In this document: in pieces, positions 45,691-57,838 of the stretch | How positions within the stretch are numbered: position 1 is the first letter of the stretch | How the letters are laid out: every line of letters begins with the position of its first letter | Source: Zerene cesonia | Lineage: Eukaryota > Arthropoda > Insecta > Lepidoptera > Pieridae | Assembly: GCF_012273895.1 (NCBI RefSeq) | Contig: NC_052103.1 | Coordinates: 4,898,001 to 4,962,000 of the forward strand | Direction: 5' to 3' | Length of the DNA: 64,000 nucleotides | Notes under the pieces: generated by a model | Databases searched by the model: none | What the model was told of the DNA's origin: nothing | What the model saw: only the letters and a program-made list of their open reading frames with translations | Translations under genes and position numbers: made by a program

Positions 45691-47895
45691 ATGGGGGAAG
45701 AGATGTTTTGGTCTTCGCTTATTCTGCTCTGTTTTACGAGTAGCGTTTTCGCTTGTTGCGAGAAAGACTTATGTTTGGTAATGTAGTAATGGAATATAAT
45801 TTTTATTTTTTTTTCCTCTCTATGTTAATTTTTCTTTGTGTAATCGTTTTAATTTGTAATTGTCATGTATTTAATGTGTTCTTTTAATAAACTTTTTATC
45901 TATCTATCTATCTATCTATCTATCATAATTAAAATTTAATGAAAGAACCAACTAAGAAGCCAGACAATAATCAATATCTTTCTTCACAGTTAAAAGCCCT
46001 TAAGGAGCTAAAGGAGTGCAAAACATGTGCATTAGAGTCGTATGTATTTCCTTGATATTTTTTCCTATTATTACGACTATAATTTTTTTATTCTTCTTTA
46101 TAATTGTGAATGATTTTTAATTCTATTTACAGATCTTTAAAACCGCTCCTACTGGAAAAGCTTGGTAAATAATTCCCTTTTTTATTTTGTTTAAATTATC
46201 GAAGAAGTGTAATGTTATTATTAAAAACTCTAAGTTATATATTCAAGATATAATCTCTTAATTTTACAGAGAAGAAAGAATGCTCTTGTTCGCTATGTGG
46301 TAAAGAACCTCCACCACCTCCCACAATTGTTCTGATGCCATCAGCTCCACCACCATGCCCAACGGCATTAGCACCACCACCTACACCAATCATGCTTCCA
46401 GTACCATGTGCGCCACCTGCCCCCATGCTACTCCCAGTCCCTTGTGCTGCACCAGCGCCAGTATTAGCGCCTGCTCCGTGTGCAGCACCAGCACCAATGA
46501 TGCCAGCGCCTTGCGCTGCGCCTGCACCGATGGTATATGCAGCGCCAAGTCCACCACCCGCTCCTATGATGATGTCCGCCCCTTGTGCGCCACCTGCCCC
46601 TATGATGATGTCCGCCCCTTGTGCGCCGCCCGCCCCAATAATGATGTCCGCCCCTTGTGCGCCGCCCGCCCCAATGATGATGTCTGCCCCTTNNNNNNNN
46701 NNNNNNNNNNNNNNNNNNNNNNNNNNNNNNNNNNNNNNNNNNNNNNNNNNNNNNNNNNNNNNNNNNNNNNNNNNNNNNNNNNNNNNNNNNNNNNNNNNNN
46801 NNNNNNNNNNNNNNNNNNNNNNNNNNNNNNNNNNNNNNNNNNNNNNNNNNNNNNNNNNNNNNNNNNNNNNNNNNNNNNNNNNNNNNNNNNNNNNNNNNNN
46901 NNNNNNNNNNNNNNNNNNNNNNNNNNNNNNNNNNNNNNNNNNNNNNNNNNNNNNNNNNNNNNNNNNNNNNNNNNNNNNNNNNNNNNNNNNNNNNNNNNNN
47001 NNNNNNNNNNNNNNNNNNNNNNNNNNNNNNNNNNNNNNNNNNNNNNNNNNNNNNNNNNNNNNNNNNNNNNNNNNNNNNNNNNNNNNNNNNNNNNNNNNNN
47101 NNNNNNNNNNNNNNNNNNNNNNNNNNNNNNNNNNNNNNNNNNNNNNNNNNNNNNNNNNNNNNNNNNNNNNNNNNNNNNNNNNNNNNNNNNNNNNNNNNNN
47201 NNNNNNNNNNNNNNNNNNNNNNNNNNNNNNNNNNNNNNNNNNNNNNNNNNNNNNNNNNNNNNNNNNNNNNNNNNNNNNNNNNNNNNNNNNNNNNNNNNNN
47301 NNNNNNNNNNNNNNNNNNNNNNNNNNNNNNNNNNNNNNNNNNNNNNNNNNNNNNNNNNNNNNNNNNNNNNNNNNNNNNNNNNNNNNNNNNNNNNNNNNNN
47401 NNNNNNNNNNNNNNNNNNNNNNNNNNNNNNNNNNNNNNNNNNNNNNNNNNNNNNNNNNNNNNNNNNNNNNNNNNNNNNNNNNNNNNNNNNNNNNNNNNNN
47501 NNNNNNNNNNNNNNNNNNNNNNNNNNNNNNNNNNNNNNNNNNNNNNNNNNNNNNNNNNNNNNNNNNNNNNNNNNNNNNNNNNNNNNNNNNNNNNNNNNNN
47601 NNNNNNNNNNNNNNNNNNNNNNNNNNNNNNNNNNNNNNNNNNNNNNNNNNNNNNNNNNNNNNNNNNNNNNNNNNNNNNNNNNNNNNNNNNNNCGCCGCCT
47701 GCCCCAATGATGATGCCAGCTCCAGCGCCATCATATGCTCCATGCCAGGCTCCTGCACCTATAGTGATATCTCTCGCACCACCGCCCTGCTCCTGCGCCC
47801 CGGCTCCACCTCCTGCTATGCCGATGAATGCGTACATGGTACCAGCTCCTGTCCCAATATCTCTGGAAGCAAAACCATGCGGATGTCACTATTAG
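45691..47895 (+). CDS. Secreted Cys/Pro/Ala/Met-rich repeat protein, interrupted by an assembly gap
   Basis: Exons are 45691-45777, 45990-46039, 46133-46164 and 46270-47895, with compatible phases up to the gap. The first exon is a signal peptide (MGEEMFWSSLILLCFTSSVFA) ending before CCEKDLC. Exons 2-3 add a short helical part with paired Cys (KECKTCALES, then KKECSCSLCGK). The large last exon is proline-rich and settles into a 12-residue repeat, CAPPAPMMMSAP, from a 36-bp tandem repeat. The assembly then gives exactly 1000 N (46693-47692). After the gap the same style continues (APPAPMMMPAPAP) and ends SLEAKPCGCHY, stop at 47895. The frame across the gap cannot be checked because the gap length is nominal. 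True repeat number and length are unknown. Probably an extracellular structural or glandular product (inference). Confidence 0.8.
45810..45925 (+). repeat. LINE 3' end with (TATC)n, second copy
   Basis: CCTCTCTATGTTAATTTTTC to AATAAACTTTTTATC then (TATC)n, in intron 1 of the Pro/Met repeat gene. Confidence 0.65.
46555..46692 (+). repeat. 36-bp coding minisatellite
   Basis: Units of 36 bases encode CAPPAPMMMSAP. At least four near-identical copies precede the gap, differing only at a few synonymous or conservative sites (CCTATGATG versus CCAATAATG). They resume in degenerate form after 47693. Unit length is a multiple of three, so expansion keeps the frame. Confidence 0.9.
46693..47692. other. 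Assembly gap of exactly 1000 N
   Basis: A run of 1000 N sits inside the 36-bp tandem repeat of the coding exon. The round number marks a placeholder, and the surrounding repeat explains why assembly failed. Confidence 0.98.
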
Positions 47896-49458
47896 TTATA
47901 AGCAATATTGAAAAAAATACTGCAAACCAAACCAAGGAATTTAGAGAAATTATTTTTATTAATGTTTATTGCATATAATACTGTTGCTAAGAAAATAAAA
48001 AGTACATCAATTCTAAATATACACTAATAAATAAGTTAAATTGCCTTGCGATGTTTCTCTTAAATAATTATACGGTGATGTCCAGATATTAAACTGAGCA
48101 TTTGCAGTGTTTGCTTCTTATTCGTTTTGAATACGTCTTATTGTTTTATTTAATTATTTAAATTATTATAAAAATAAAAATGATTCATCAAAAGTATTTG
48201 CATTTTTATATGCTTTATTATGAAATATGAAAATTTCTGCTTGCATACATAATTTTCATAATTAATTAGAATTTTTTTCTTTGAGTATCCTCACATATCT
48301 GATTTTTTTTTTCAAGAATTAAAAAAATACGTATTACAAAAAAAACAAACATTTATAAGCCCTATATTGCTAAACACTAAAAATGTACATCGTCAAATAT
48401 TTATTTTTGTACAAATACAATATGTTTTATAGTAAATTTTAAATTGCTATTTATTTAATAATCACGGTCCCTTTGTTCACAAACTACTTATTTATTTAAC
48501 ATGTGTAAGGACTGTAACTAAAATTGCTATCCTCACAGCTAGTAATAATAACTTGGACCAAGTCTAATTCCAAATTCACCCATGCAAATTACACTGCACC
48601 AATATAAACGAGTATGTTATGTTTGTATTCAATTTTAAAATAATATAGAGATGTTTCATTATAAAAAAATTGATTTAAACACGTTTTTCTTGTAATTAAC
48701 AAAGAATGACGTTATTTATAATGGTTATATTATTAATTCGTGTGTATTTTAAATAATATTAACGATTTAATCTCAATTAAATTATATTCTTTATTTTATG
48801 CAATAATAAATAGGCTGCTTTGCGTATTTACACGTTTTTAGTTACTGGTGAGTTTTAATTAATTTAAAAGGTCTAACATGATATTGAGCGATATATATCA
48901 TTACTTATAAATGCGAAAGGGTGTTTATTCTGTTGTGTGATGTAACTCACATTATCAAGGTACTTTATTGTACCTTTTCTCGAGTTAAAATTTACCAATA
49001 TATAATTTAATTTTTAAAATTTATTTATTTTTATTATTTTCTTTTTATTAATACTATCGATTTTTAATCAATCTATATCACTAGATTGTATAAAACAAGG
49101 TCGCTTTCTCTGTCCCTGTGACACTATATATGCATAAATATTTAAAACTTTTTTTAAAACTTTAAAACGGATTTTGACGGGGTTTTTTTAATAGAAATAG
49201 TGATTCAAGGGAATGTTTATTTGTATAATAACGTCTATTAAACTACTCCGCATTAAACGCGTGCGAATCAACGGGTAAAAGCTAGTTTTAATATCGCCTA
49301 GTTTTAGCCTCGCATTACGGTGTCATTAATACTAAAATACTGAGAACCTGTATTATTAGAGTTTAATATTTAAACACAAATAAACCTATAAATCCATTGC
49401 TTCCTTATAAAGGGGTTGATTTAAAGAGAATACAAGTCAAATTCCGTTTCTTGTAATC
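47896..49458. other. Spacer before the receptor gene
   Basis: AT-rich. Contains the polyadenylation signal at 47995 and a short element at 49075-49290. No gene seen. Confidence 0.6.
47995..48000 (+). terminator. Polyadenylation signal of the Pro/Met repeat gene
   Basis: AATAAA lies 100 bases after the stop at 47895. Confidence 0.55.
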
Positions 49459-52400
49459 ATGTTATTTGAAGCTATTGCTATGGCGTTTAAGTATAAGATT
49501 GTTGGAAGCATCATTATATTTGCATGCTGTTCTAAGTTTGGTAAGTTCCCTTGTAATTTAAAAACCCTCATAGTTTTGTTTAAATTTATACATTTATACA
49601 AAAAATTATTTATACATTTTGAACAAAATAAACGTTCTGTTTATATATAAATGGATGATTTATTAGTTACTTAGATATTTATATACGTTATTAGTAGTCG
49701 CTCCAGGCTCCGCCCGGTTAACAAGCTACCTCTTGTGTCGAGATAGAGCGTTTAATCGGGATAAAAATTATCCTATCACCCAATTCAACTCATGCCCTGT
49801 CTAAATAGCAAAATTCATCAAAATCCGTTCAGTAGTTTCATACGATTGATGGACAATCATCCAAACAAACAAACTTTCACATTTGTAATATTAGTGTGAA
49901 GTGTGATTAGCCCTACACACTGAAACTACACTACGCCCATTATTTTAACAACCGCTCATAAATAAAACACAATGAAGAATTATTATAAAAAAATTGGATA
50001 TGAGTACGTAATTTATCTTCAATAAGATTTATATCAATTTAAGCCATCGAATTGTAATAAAAGCATAAAAATCATTATTAGTTTTTAAATAATTATAAAA
50101 ATGCTTTTTCCCACCAGATGCTGCTAAATTGGTGCGCACTTTGAACCATTTCGACATACAAACAACCATTTCTTGTGATTCAAACATTTTTAAATATACG
50201 CATAAACATCGTCTACAAGGAATACTATATATACCTGCATATAATGAGTTAGATCTAGTAAGTTATAGTCAATGAACAGTAGTCTGTGACTTTATGATAT
50301 TTTTAGTATATTTTACAGAAATGTATTGTTCATTAGTAGTAGTGTTCAGCAGTAGTATTGCTTTTATATATACTTTTGACACAAATTTAAACACAAAATA
50401 GGATTTCTTTTTCAATTTGAATTATTTAAGAATGCAACAACAAAGACTATCAAATATATTCTAAGAGATATAATACATTGAATAGCTTTTAACTGACTTT
50501 CTAGTTAAATTAAATTTTTAGTTTTATAGCATTAAGATGCTTTATAAATGAGAAATTTTTAAAGAATAGAAAAAATTTGATCACGAGGCGGGATACGAAC
50601 CCGCGTTTTTTGCCTAACCGTAGCAATCCCGCCTCGTGATTAAATTTTTTTTATTCTTTCAAAATTTCTGACTTTACAGTTTTTAAATATACATTTTAGA
50701 TACCCTTGGCATATTTTTCAAATTGGTACAAGTGGGTGATCGTTTCGGATACATTACCTGAAAAACTGCATACAGTGCGGTATGACGCTGATATTATATT
50801 GATAAAGCCGATAAATTTCAACAACACCCAGTTTCAGAATGGTAAATTGAAGCCTACTTTGTATTGGTAGGAATTTTAAACTTCAATTTAAATTGCTGCT
50901 TCTTATATTCGGTACATTTGAATAGCTTAAAATAGATATTGAAAATAGTAATCAATTTAATCTAGTTATTATTTTTTATTATTAGAAATTAAAGATGTAA
51001 CGGAACGCACCCGAGCGGCGGTAAATTTCAAAGAGAGGTTAACGCGACCATAATTCTATACGATGGCCGCGTTGGTCCGCGCTCGGCCAATGGGAGCGCG
51101 GCAACATAAAATTTGTCATCGGCCGCGTTTTTGTAAAATAGTCGTTATGAAGTCGTTATGGAGTCGTTAAGAGTTCGTTAAGAGTTTCGTTGAGGTTCTT
51201 TGTTAAATTATTGTAATAGACTAAAGATTTCGCAATATAGGAATGTAATCATTGTAAAAGTGTTCAAATCTTTAGTAGTGAATAAACTATAGTGGATATT
51301 TGTGTTTTGTTCTTCATTTCTACACAAACTCCATTATAAAGACTTTTTAGCGGATTTTAAACGCGATTTATTTATTATATTATCATCCCGACGTTTCGAA
51401 CACTTTACAGCGAGCGTGCTCACGTAGAGACTCCTTGAGTCCGTTAAAATTTTTTTAATTTCTAAATGTATTAACTCGCGTAAAATCAAATACAAGAAAA
51501 TACCAGTTGTGATTTATTTCTCTGCTTTTATCTGTAACAAACATTACAAAAGGTTCGCTCCGGCTTCGCTAAAAGTACATATAATATACAATATTTGAAG
51601 CATTTAAGGATTACGTACATATGCAAGTGTAAAGGAATGTCTGAAATCGGTTCAGTAGTTCCTGATGTTAAGCGCATTCAAACTAACAAATCTTAGCCTT
51701 ATCACTACTGTACTGTACAGTAATAAACAAAATGCTTAAATCTTTAAAACTACGCAGCTGATTTTGATGGCGTTTTTTTTTAATAGATAGAGTGATTCAA
51801 GAGGAAGGATATATGTATAATAACATTAATTAAACTACTCCGAATGTAACACGTGGGAAGCCGCAGGCAAAAGCTGTTATTAAAAATGAATCGAAACACG
51901 ATACTATAACACCTTATCCATCAGATTCAAAAGAACTATCAACAAGAGGAAAGGTGTTATTAGATGATGTGTTTATACACCCGCAAAATGGCGCGACACT
52001 ACATGCCTGGGCATATTATCATGACCGTGCACTACAAGTTATATATGAGAGAGAGAGGATTCTAAGAAGAATGAATTTACAACACTTTACTTTGAAAATC
52101 GCCACTCCGGTAATGTATTTGTCTGTTGTAATTATGTATGTCTGAATAATACAAAAAATATTCACTTTAAACGACTTTTTATCTGAACTATTACTAGGAA
52201 TCAACATCAAACATCAAACATGAACAGGAATCAACATGAATGCTACTAGAAGAAAGACTATATCTAAATATAATATTTCCAAATCACGGGTTACGTACAA
52301 AACTGTTACAAATTCATATCTGAGATTCGTTTTCAAGGAAATTTGTTTCAAAAAACTTTATCTACCAAATGGTTTACGACTCTCATTATTTTACAGCAAG

Positions 52401-55400
52401 GGTGATAGTCGCACAGCTGATCGTCTTTTATTTTCATTGCATCATACTTATCTCTATAGGTCCTATAAAATAATTTATTAAAATATTTTGAATATTGCCC
52501 TGATAATAACTTATGGAATAACTTAAGACAGAAGGTCCTTTAAGTAGAGACTAAATAGATTTTCTATGTGGTAGTCCAGCACGCTTCGGCACGAATTGGG
52601 CCAGCTCGCACCGGGGAAGTACCACACCCCCACAGAAGACCGGCGTGAAATAGCATTCTGCTGTGTTTCGTTCGGTGAGTGGGGGAGCCGGAGGCCCATT
52701 TCCTTTTCCTTACCCTTCCCAGTTCTTTCCTTTATTCCTCTCGCCAATCCTTCCTTAATCCCTTCCCAAAAAGTCGGCAATCCATTTGTAGAGGCGTAAG
52801 GTTTGCAATGGACCTTATGCCTCTATAAATGTTCATGGGCGGTGGTAGCGCTTACCATCAGGCGACCCACCCGCTCCATTGCCGACTGTGACATAAAAAA
52901 AAAAAAAATTAACCGACTTGACATCTATGTAGGATCTCACTTTTTATGGTAGAGAGACTGAGCTACGAGATTTGGTTTTTTACAGGATGTTTTTGATGGC
53001 ATTTTCTTTTTCCTTACAGCTAGGGCTCTATAGTAACGATACATACGAAGGCTCGTTTAAGGATTACTTGCAGGACATGTCGATGCCGGAACGTGACTCC
53101 GGAATCCGGTCCACCTACATAACTTCTTCTCTCATTATAGAGAGACTTAATGCCACGTAAGTATATATACAGATTATATTATTATTTCTATACAGATTTA
53201 TTATTTTAATTTTTATAGCAATAAACTCAGCTTATGAATATTGAATATTTGTGAATATGGACCATGCTATTTCTGTTTATAATTAATCACCATATAGTAT
53301 AATAAATTACATTACATTTTGGCGGCGCCTAGTTTTTAACAAAGATCATGTTCATATTTGACATTTTAAACAGAAATTAATAAGTCACTAAAATAAAATC
53401 ATATCTAAAATTTGTAAGATATTACAGGCACTCACTAATTAATCCCTAATTTATTTCAAAAACGTAACAGGACAGTTCTTTGGCATCATCATCAGAGTTT
53501 ATTGCCGGCTCTGTGAAAACTGCCTCCCGAACCGGTAGTAAATGTTAAAACTGGGTAAAATTACGATTCATAAGTACCTCTATAAGAAGTCTTATTGGAT
53601 AAATAAATGTTTGAGTTTTAGTAATATCGATTATCCTACTAATATTATAAATGACAAAGTTTGTAAGGATGTGCATGTGTTTGTTGCTCTTTCACGCAAA
53701 GACTACTGAACCGATTGCAATGAAATTTGGTACGTAAACAGCTGAACAACTGGAATAACATATAGGCAACTTTTTATCCCGATATCCATGCGGGATACGG
53801 AATTACGCGGGTGAAACTGCCTGGCGCAGCTAGACATGAATAAAACAAAAGGACAAGTAATATAGAATGTTATACTTAACCTATAATTAAAGATCACATA
53901 CAACTCAAAACATTTTAAAATCGATTCTGTTGATCCAGAGATTATCCCCTACAATAATATTCACTAACTACCTCTATAACATTACTAGAGATGTATATGA
54001 ATTATAGTGAGCTGTTAATACCAACTCAGTTGTGGAGTACAGAAGTAAGCAATAGCAGTATGCTGTTACAACTACACTACGGATCGGCTGATCTAGCTGG
54101 CGGTGCGCTGCGTATTATGCACAGTAGGATAAAAAAGCTTGACTATGCAATGAATGTTTGGCCGTTTCAGTAAGTATTGTATGAAAATAATATGTGAGAC
54201 AAAATTTGCGGATGACTTATCCGAAGGACAATTGTCAACCTGTGCGGAATTGTTCTAGTGTATAAGAGTCTCAATCAAGATAGAAGAGAGTCGAAGCTTC
54301 ATAATGTGTTTTTACTATTTCTTTCTTCATAATTTGTTATTAACAAGAAACTAAAGCGTCTTCAAATTGTCATAAATAGTCATAATTTGGACACACGTGA
54401 GGCACCAGTTTTCAAATAAAAAAGAATCATCGAAATCGGTTCACTCAGTCGAAAGTTCTGTGGTAACAAACCCAAAAAAAATACAGTTAAATTGGAAGAA
54501 GTATACATATAGATTGGCTTTATCCGTTACCACATGGAAAGGGATAAAGAAAATTTTGACGAGAGGAATAAACGAAAATACTAGGATGGATAACGACTTT
54601 TCCTTATCCATCCTAGTGTTTTCCTAGTGATACAGGCCTTGGACTCCCCCGTTCATCTAACGAAACACAGTATCATTCGCATACTACTACATATTTAACA
54701 CCGATCTTCTGTGGTGACTTCCCCAGTGCGAGCTGGCCCAATTCGCACCGAAGCGTGGTCGACTTCCAAATAAATAAATACATTTGTTTCTTCAGTGTAG
54801 GCTTCACGTATCTCGCTGAAAGAGAAAGCAGTAATAACATGTTTATAGCGCCCTTCACTGTAATGGTGTGGTATTGCTGTCTTGCTCTGTTTGCCATCTT
54901 GCTGGTGGCTCAAAGAGTAACAGCTAAGAGCTCTATGGAGAAGGAAGGCGCGTATATGGCTGTCCTGGCGACGTATTTGCAGCAAGGTGAAAAATTATTT
55001 GTTAAACAACCACATAACGATTTCGCAGAACAAACGAAGTTACAGAACTTTTTTTTTTGTAATGTAATAATTTTAATGTTTCAATTAGAATATTTCATAA
55101 AAGGACCATCATTTATTAATAAAATATGGCAGACTGATACTACTACAATTTTAATTCATTCTGTAAAAGGCAATGATATGTTTCAGTAAGAATTAACATT
55201 TAAATTGTTATACCAACGGATTAACGTAATAATGTTGTAGCATATGCTAGATTCTTCGTTACGTTATAGCAGGCAACTGAGCTGGTGGTTTGTCTGATAG
55301 TTAACGATTACCAGCGCCGATGAGCATTTGCAGAAGCAAAGCCGCTGTAAATGCGTTGCCCGCTTTTAAGGGGTAAAGGATAAGGAAAGGATTGACGACG

Positions 55401-57190
55401 GGAAGAGCGGAATTTATGAGAAAAATGATACAAGCCTAGGTTTTACCTAATGAGATATTATTTATTTGTAAACAGATGCAAGCGCGGTACCAAAAGGTAT
55501 ATCCGGACGTTGGGCGTTTCTCGTATTATCTATATCTGCGATGTTGATACATGCCTACTACACATCAGCGATAGTTTCTGCTCTTATGAGTACAGGAAGG
55601 AGTGGACCAGACTCCCTGCGGTCGCTTGGGGACTCCCGATATAGTATTGCGTCTGAAGATTATGACTACATGCGGTATTTGATGTTTGATGTGAGTTGTA
55701 GGTGAAAATGTATGTATGCGAGCGAAATAGTCATAGTATGAATTTTTACCCGTATTCATTCGAATTAATAAATAAATTAAAGAATGTGTTGGTTTAGCTT
55801 ATACTTCAAGGAGCTAAGTTACAGAATACGTCTGTACTAAAACTAGTAATATTAGACGGATAAACATTTGTTTTTAATGTTTTAAACCTAAACTACTAAA
55901 TAAATTCAAAGAACATTTCACCATAAGAAAGCACTTAACTGAGTGACATAGTTATATATAATAGTTAGTATATAATAGTTTTTTTTTTTTGTTCATCCCA
56001 GGTACCTACAAACTGGGACGACCTTGAATATCTAAAACGCAAGAAAATGACCAATGACTTCTACAAGGACATGAAAGAAGGTGTAAAGCTGATCCAGAAA
56101 GGTCAAACCGCCTATCATACGGAGTACAACCAACTCTATCCACATTTGAGAATTTTTACTGACGATCAGCTCTGCAAGTTGCAATATGTGGATACTGTGC
56201 CTGAAGTAAGCCCGACGATCAAATTGAGAATCCTGCTAATAATATAAATGCGAAAGTTTTGTTTTGAAAGGATGTGTGTGTGTTTGTTGCTCTTTCACGC
56301 AACAACTACTAAACCGATTGCAATGAAATTTGGTACGTAGATAGCTGAACAACTGGAGTACCATATAGGCTACTTTTTATCCCGATATTCCTACGGGATA
56401 CGGACTTACGCGGGTGAAACCGCGGGGCGCAGCTAGTATTGAAATATATTAAGAAATATTTATAAATAAATATACATTGGGAAGTAAGTGCATATGAACT
56501 TGTAAATGTTAGTCGTTGTTGCAAGGGTAAATAGTTAGAAGGTCAATATGAGACCTTAAGGGGCAAAATTAAAGCATATAAAATATTTTTATTAGTCATT
56601 ATATTGTTGACGATAATCAATTAAATAACTATGCTTGTATGTCTAATAGTTTACGCGACTACTCTCAATGGGTATAGGAAATGTGAATTAAATTATTTTT
56701 TAACATTAAATAAACTATAGAATTAGTTAACGGCTTTTCTGAATATTTTCGATCTCCATTTGTTCCCTTATTATTGAAAGCAACACGAAATTACATTAGT
56801 TTCATTGATGATCATCAAATAAATTATACCTGTGTTACTCTTTAGTTATCTGTGCCTTAATTGAATACATTATTTATCTAATAGATTCTATCATGGCTCA
56901 CGACGACAAAGCGTGGGCAATGGACGGACATATTCAAATCTACAGGTGCTTGGCTACATGAAACCGGGTTAGCAAAGCGTATAGTGTCACGCATACGAGT
57001 TCGGCCACCGCCTTGCCGCGCGGCGTTGCTCGCTGAACGAGTCAATATACACGACATAGCGCCACTTTTGGCGCTAACTGTTGGCGCAGTTGTAATGGCC
57101 GTTATTATTTTAGCATTAGAAGTGTTATTTGCTAAATTGAATAAGAAGAAAGTGGGTATTGAAGTTTCAGAAGTCGATGATTCAATGTAA
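49459..57190 (+). CDS. Ionotropic-receptor-like gene, possible frameshift at exon 5/6
   Basis: Ten exons: 49459-49540, 50118-50257, 50700-50841, 51874-52109, 53020-53156, about 53989-54169, 54796-54986, 55476-55690, 56002-56205 and 56885-57190, about 610 residues. Exon 1 is a signal-like hydrophobic start. Exons 2-5 look like the divergent extracellular part. Exon 6 carries SADLAGGALRI, matching the ligand-domain motif of insect IRs. Exon 7 ends in the first membrane segment (VMVWYCCLALFAILLVA). Exon 8 holds the second (WAFLVLSISAMLIHAYYTS, then AIVSALMS), close to the YYTSSLVSSLLS signature of the family. Exon 10 holds the last one (LALTVGAVVMAVIILALEV). The subgroup may be IR75-like, but this is a guess. 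Exon 5 ends in phase 2, and neither AG before exon 6 gives the open frame, so one base is wrong or the gene is broken. The exon 4 acceptor lies in repeat DNA. Confidence 0.85.
50510..50690. repeat. Companion repeat with folded-back tRNA-like sequence
   Basis: The TAGTTTTATAGCATTAAGATG unit leads into GATCACGAGGCGGGAT (50579-50594). The inverse, ATCCCGCCTCGTGAT, is at 50636-50650, followed by an inverted AAAAATTT/ATTCTTT flank. The tRNA-like part is cut down to its T arm. In receptor intron 2. Confidence 0.65.
50996..51320 (+). mobile_element. Possible solo LTR
   Basis: Starts TGTAACGGAACGC and holds GC-rich CGGCCAATGGGAGCG, a run of AGTCGTTA-type repeats (51139-51190) and a GAATAAAC near the end, then CTTCATTTCTACA. 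The shape (TG...CA, promoter-like, then polyadenylation-like) fits an LTR, but no target duplication was seen. Confidence 0.35.
51340..51500. repeat. Short dispersed repeat, third copy
   Basis: Carries AACGCGATTTATTTATTA, CCCGACGTTTCGAACACTTT and CTCGCGTAAAATCAAA. Parts recur at 7040-7106 and, inverted, at 9232-9370. Confidence 0.6.
51724..51877 (+). mobile_element. Short element ending in GCAAAAGCT, next to receptor exon 4
   Basis: AAACTACGCAGCTGATTTTG, ATAGATAGAGTGATTCAAG, GAAGCCGCAGGCAAAAGCTG. The same family is at 11535-11632, 36095-36250 and 49075-49290, where it ends GCAAAAGCTAGT. The only AG usable for receptor exon 4 lies in this end. Confidence 0.6.
52568..52908 (+). mobile_element. 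SINE-like element with poly(A) tail, full length (second copy)
   Basis: Same element as at 10690, ending in a 14-base A run. It lies in the intron just before exon 5 of the receptor gene. Few differences from the other full copies suggest recent activity. Confidence 0.8.
53460..53620 (+). repeat. LINE 3' end fragment
   Basis: CTGCCTCCCGAACCGGTAG to GGATAAATAAATGTTTGAG, shared with 17140-17280 upstream of the plus-strand FAS gene. Confidence 0.55.
53633..53835 (+). mobile_element. Helitron-like element
   Basis: TCCTACTAATATTATAAATG to CTGGCGCAGCTAG, close to the copies at 19186 and 56229. In receptor intron 5. Confidence 0.6.
54560..54772 (-). repeat. SINE-like 5' half, reversed, just before receptor exon 7
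   Basis: Contains ACGAAACACAGTATC and CGAGCTGGCCCAATTCG, the reversed 5' half, ending about 25 bases before the exon at 54796. It also holds a 14-bp hairpin (54580-54617). Confidence 0.6.
54580..54617. repeat. 14-bp inverted repeat
   Basis: ACTAGGATGGATAA and its exact inverse around a 10-base loop, within a SINE-like copy. Confidence 0.8.
55255..55425 (-). repeat. SINE-like 3' half, reversed
   Basis: Diverged copy (GCAGGCAACTGAGCTGGTGG to GGAAAGGATTGACGACGGG) in receptor intron 7. Confidence 0.6.
56229..56438 (+). mobile_element. Helitron-like element
   Basis: TCCTGCTAATAATATAAATG to CGCGGGGCGCAGCTAGT, a well-preserved copy in receptor intron 9. Confidence 0.65.
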
Positions 57191-57495
57191 TTAGAGTTTA
57201 ATTTCACAAATAGTTGAATATCAATAGCACAGGCTATTCTATTATATCTACTCGTAGCGATCGTGGTGTAGTAAAATCATAGATTCTTAGCTATGTTTTA
57301 ATGTAATCGCAATTTTATGGTATTATGTAGTATTAAAAATTTGAGAAAATTTAAATGTTCTTCTCGATCTTTTTATTTTGAACAATAAGTCACACTTGTT
57401 GTTTAAGTAAATTAAAAAACAAATATTCTTTCTGTATAGTTTGCGACCAAAACTTGACAATTTCCTGTTTTGATTGCTTTTAATTTTATAGTGAT

Positions 57496-57501
57496 AATAA
57501 A
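57496..57501 (+). terminator. Possible polyadenylation signal of the ionotropic-receptor-like gene
   Basis: AATAAA lies about 300 bases after the stop codon; no nearer copy was seen. Confidence 0.4.
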
Positions 57502-57716
57502 CCATAAAATGTTTTTCTACACTTATATTTATCTATACAACTAAATAATAAAAAGCTGAAGAGTTTGTTTGTTTGGAGGCGCTAGTGTCATAAACTACTG
57601 GACAAATTTCTATAAATTTTTTCACCGCGTAATATGCGTCGCAATAATACTGTAACATCCTGTAAATAAACTAAATATATTTATTTTGATATGTACGTGA
57701 TCTCTGAGTGCTAAGC

Positions 57717-57838
57717 GCTGGTTAAGGGCCCGTTTCCTTTACCTTACCCTTCCCAGTCCATTTCTTCATTCCAGTAATCAATCTTTTCCTATTCTTTAAC
57801 CCCTTAAAAACGGGCAGCCCATTTATAGAGGCATTACT
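57717..57838 (+). repeat. SINE-like fragment
   Basis: GGGCCCGTTTCCTTTACC to CCCATTTATAGAGGC, a forward body fragment downstream of the receptor gene. Confidence 0.55.

Noticed and set aside
46555..46692. CRISPR-like regular repeats
   Set aside because: The 36-bp units are contiguous without spacers, encode CAPPAPMMMSAP in frame, and lie in a eukaryotic gene.
46235..47837. Long Gly-rich open frames on the minus strand across the gap
   Set aside because: They are the antisense of the Pro/Ala/Met repeat exon. The plus strand has a signal peptide, splice sites and a sensible end.
50996..51877. Transposon insertion that destroys receptor exon 4
   Set aside because: Exon 3 ends in phase 1 and can join G|CT at 51874 in frame, so the mobile DNA can be intronic.
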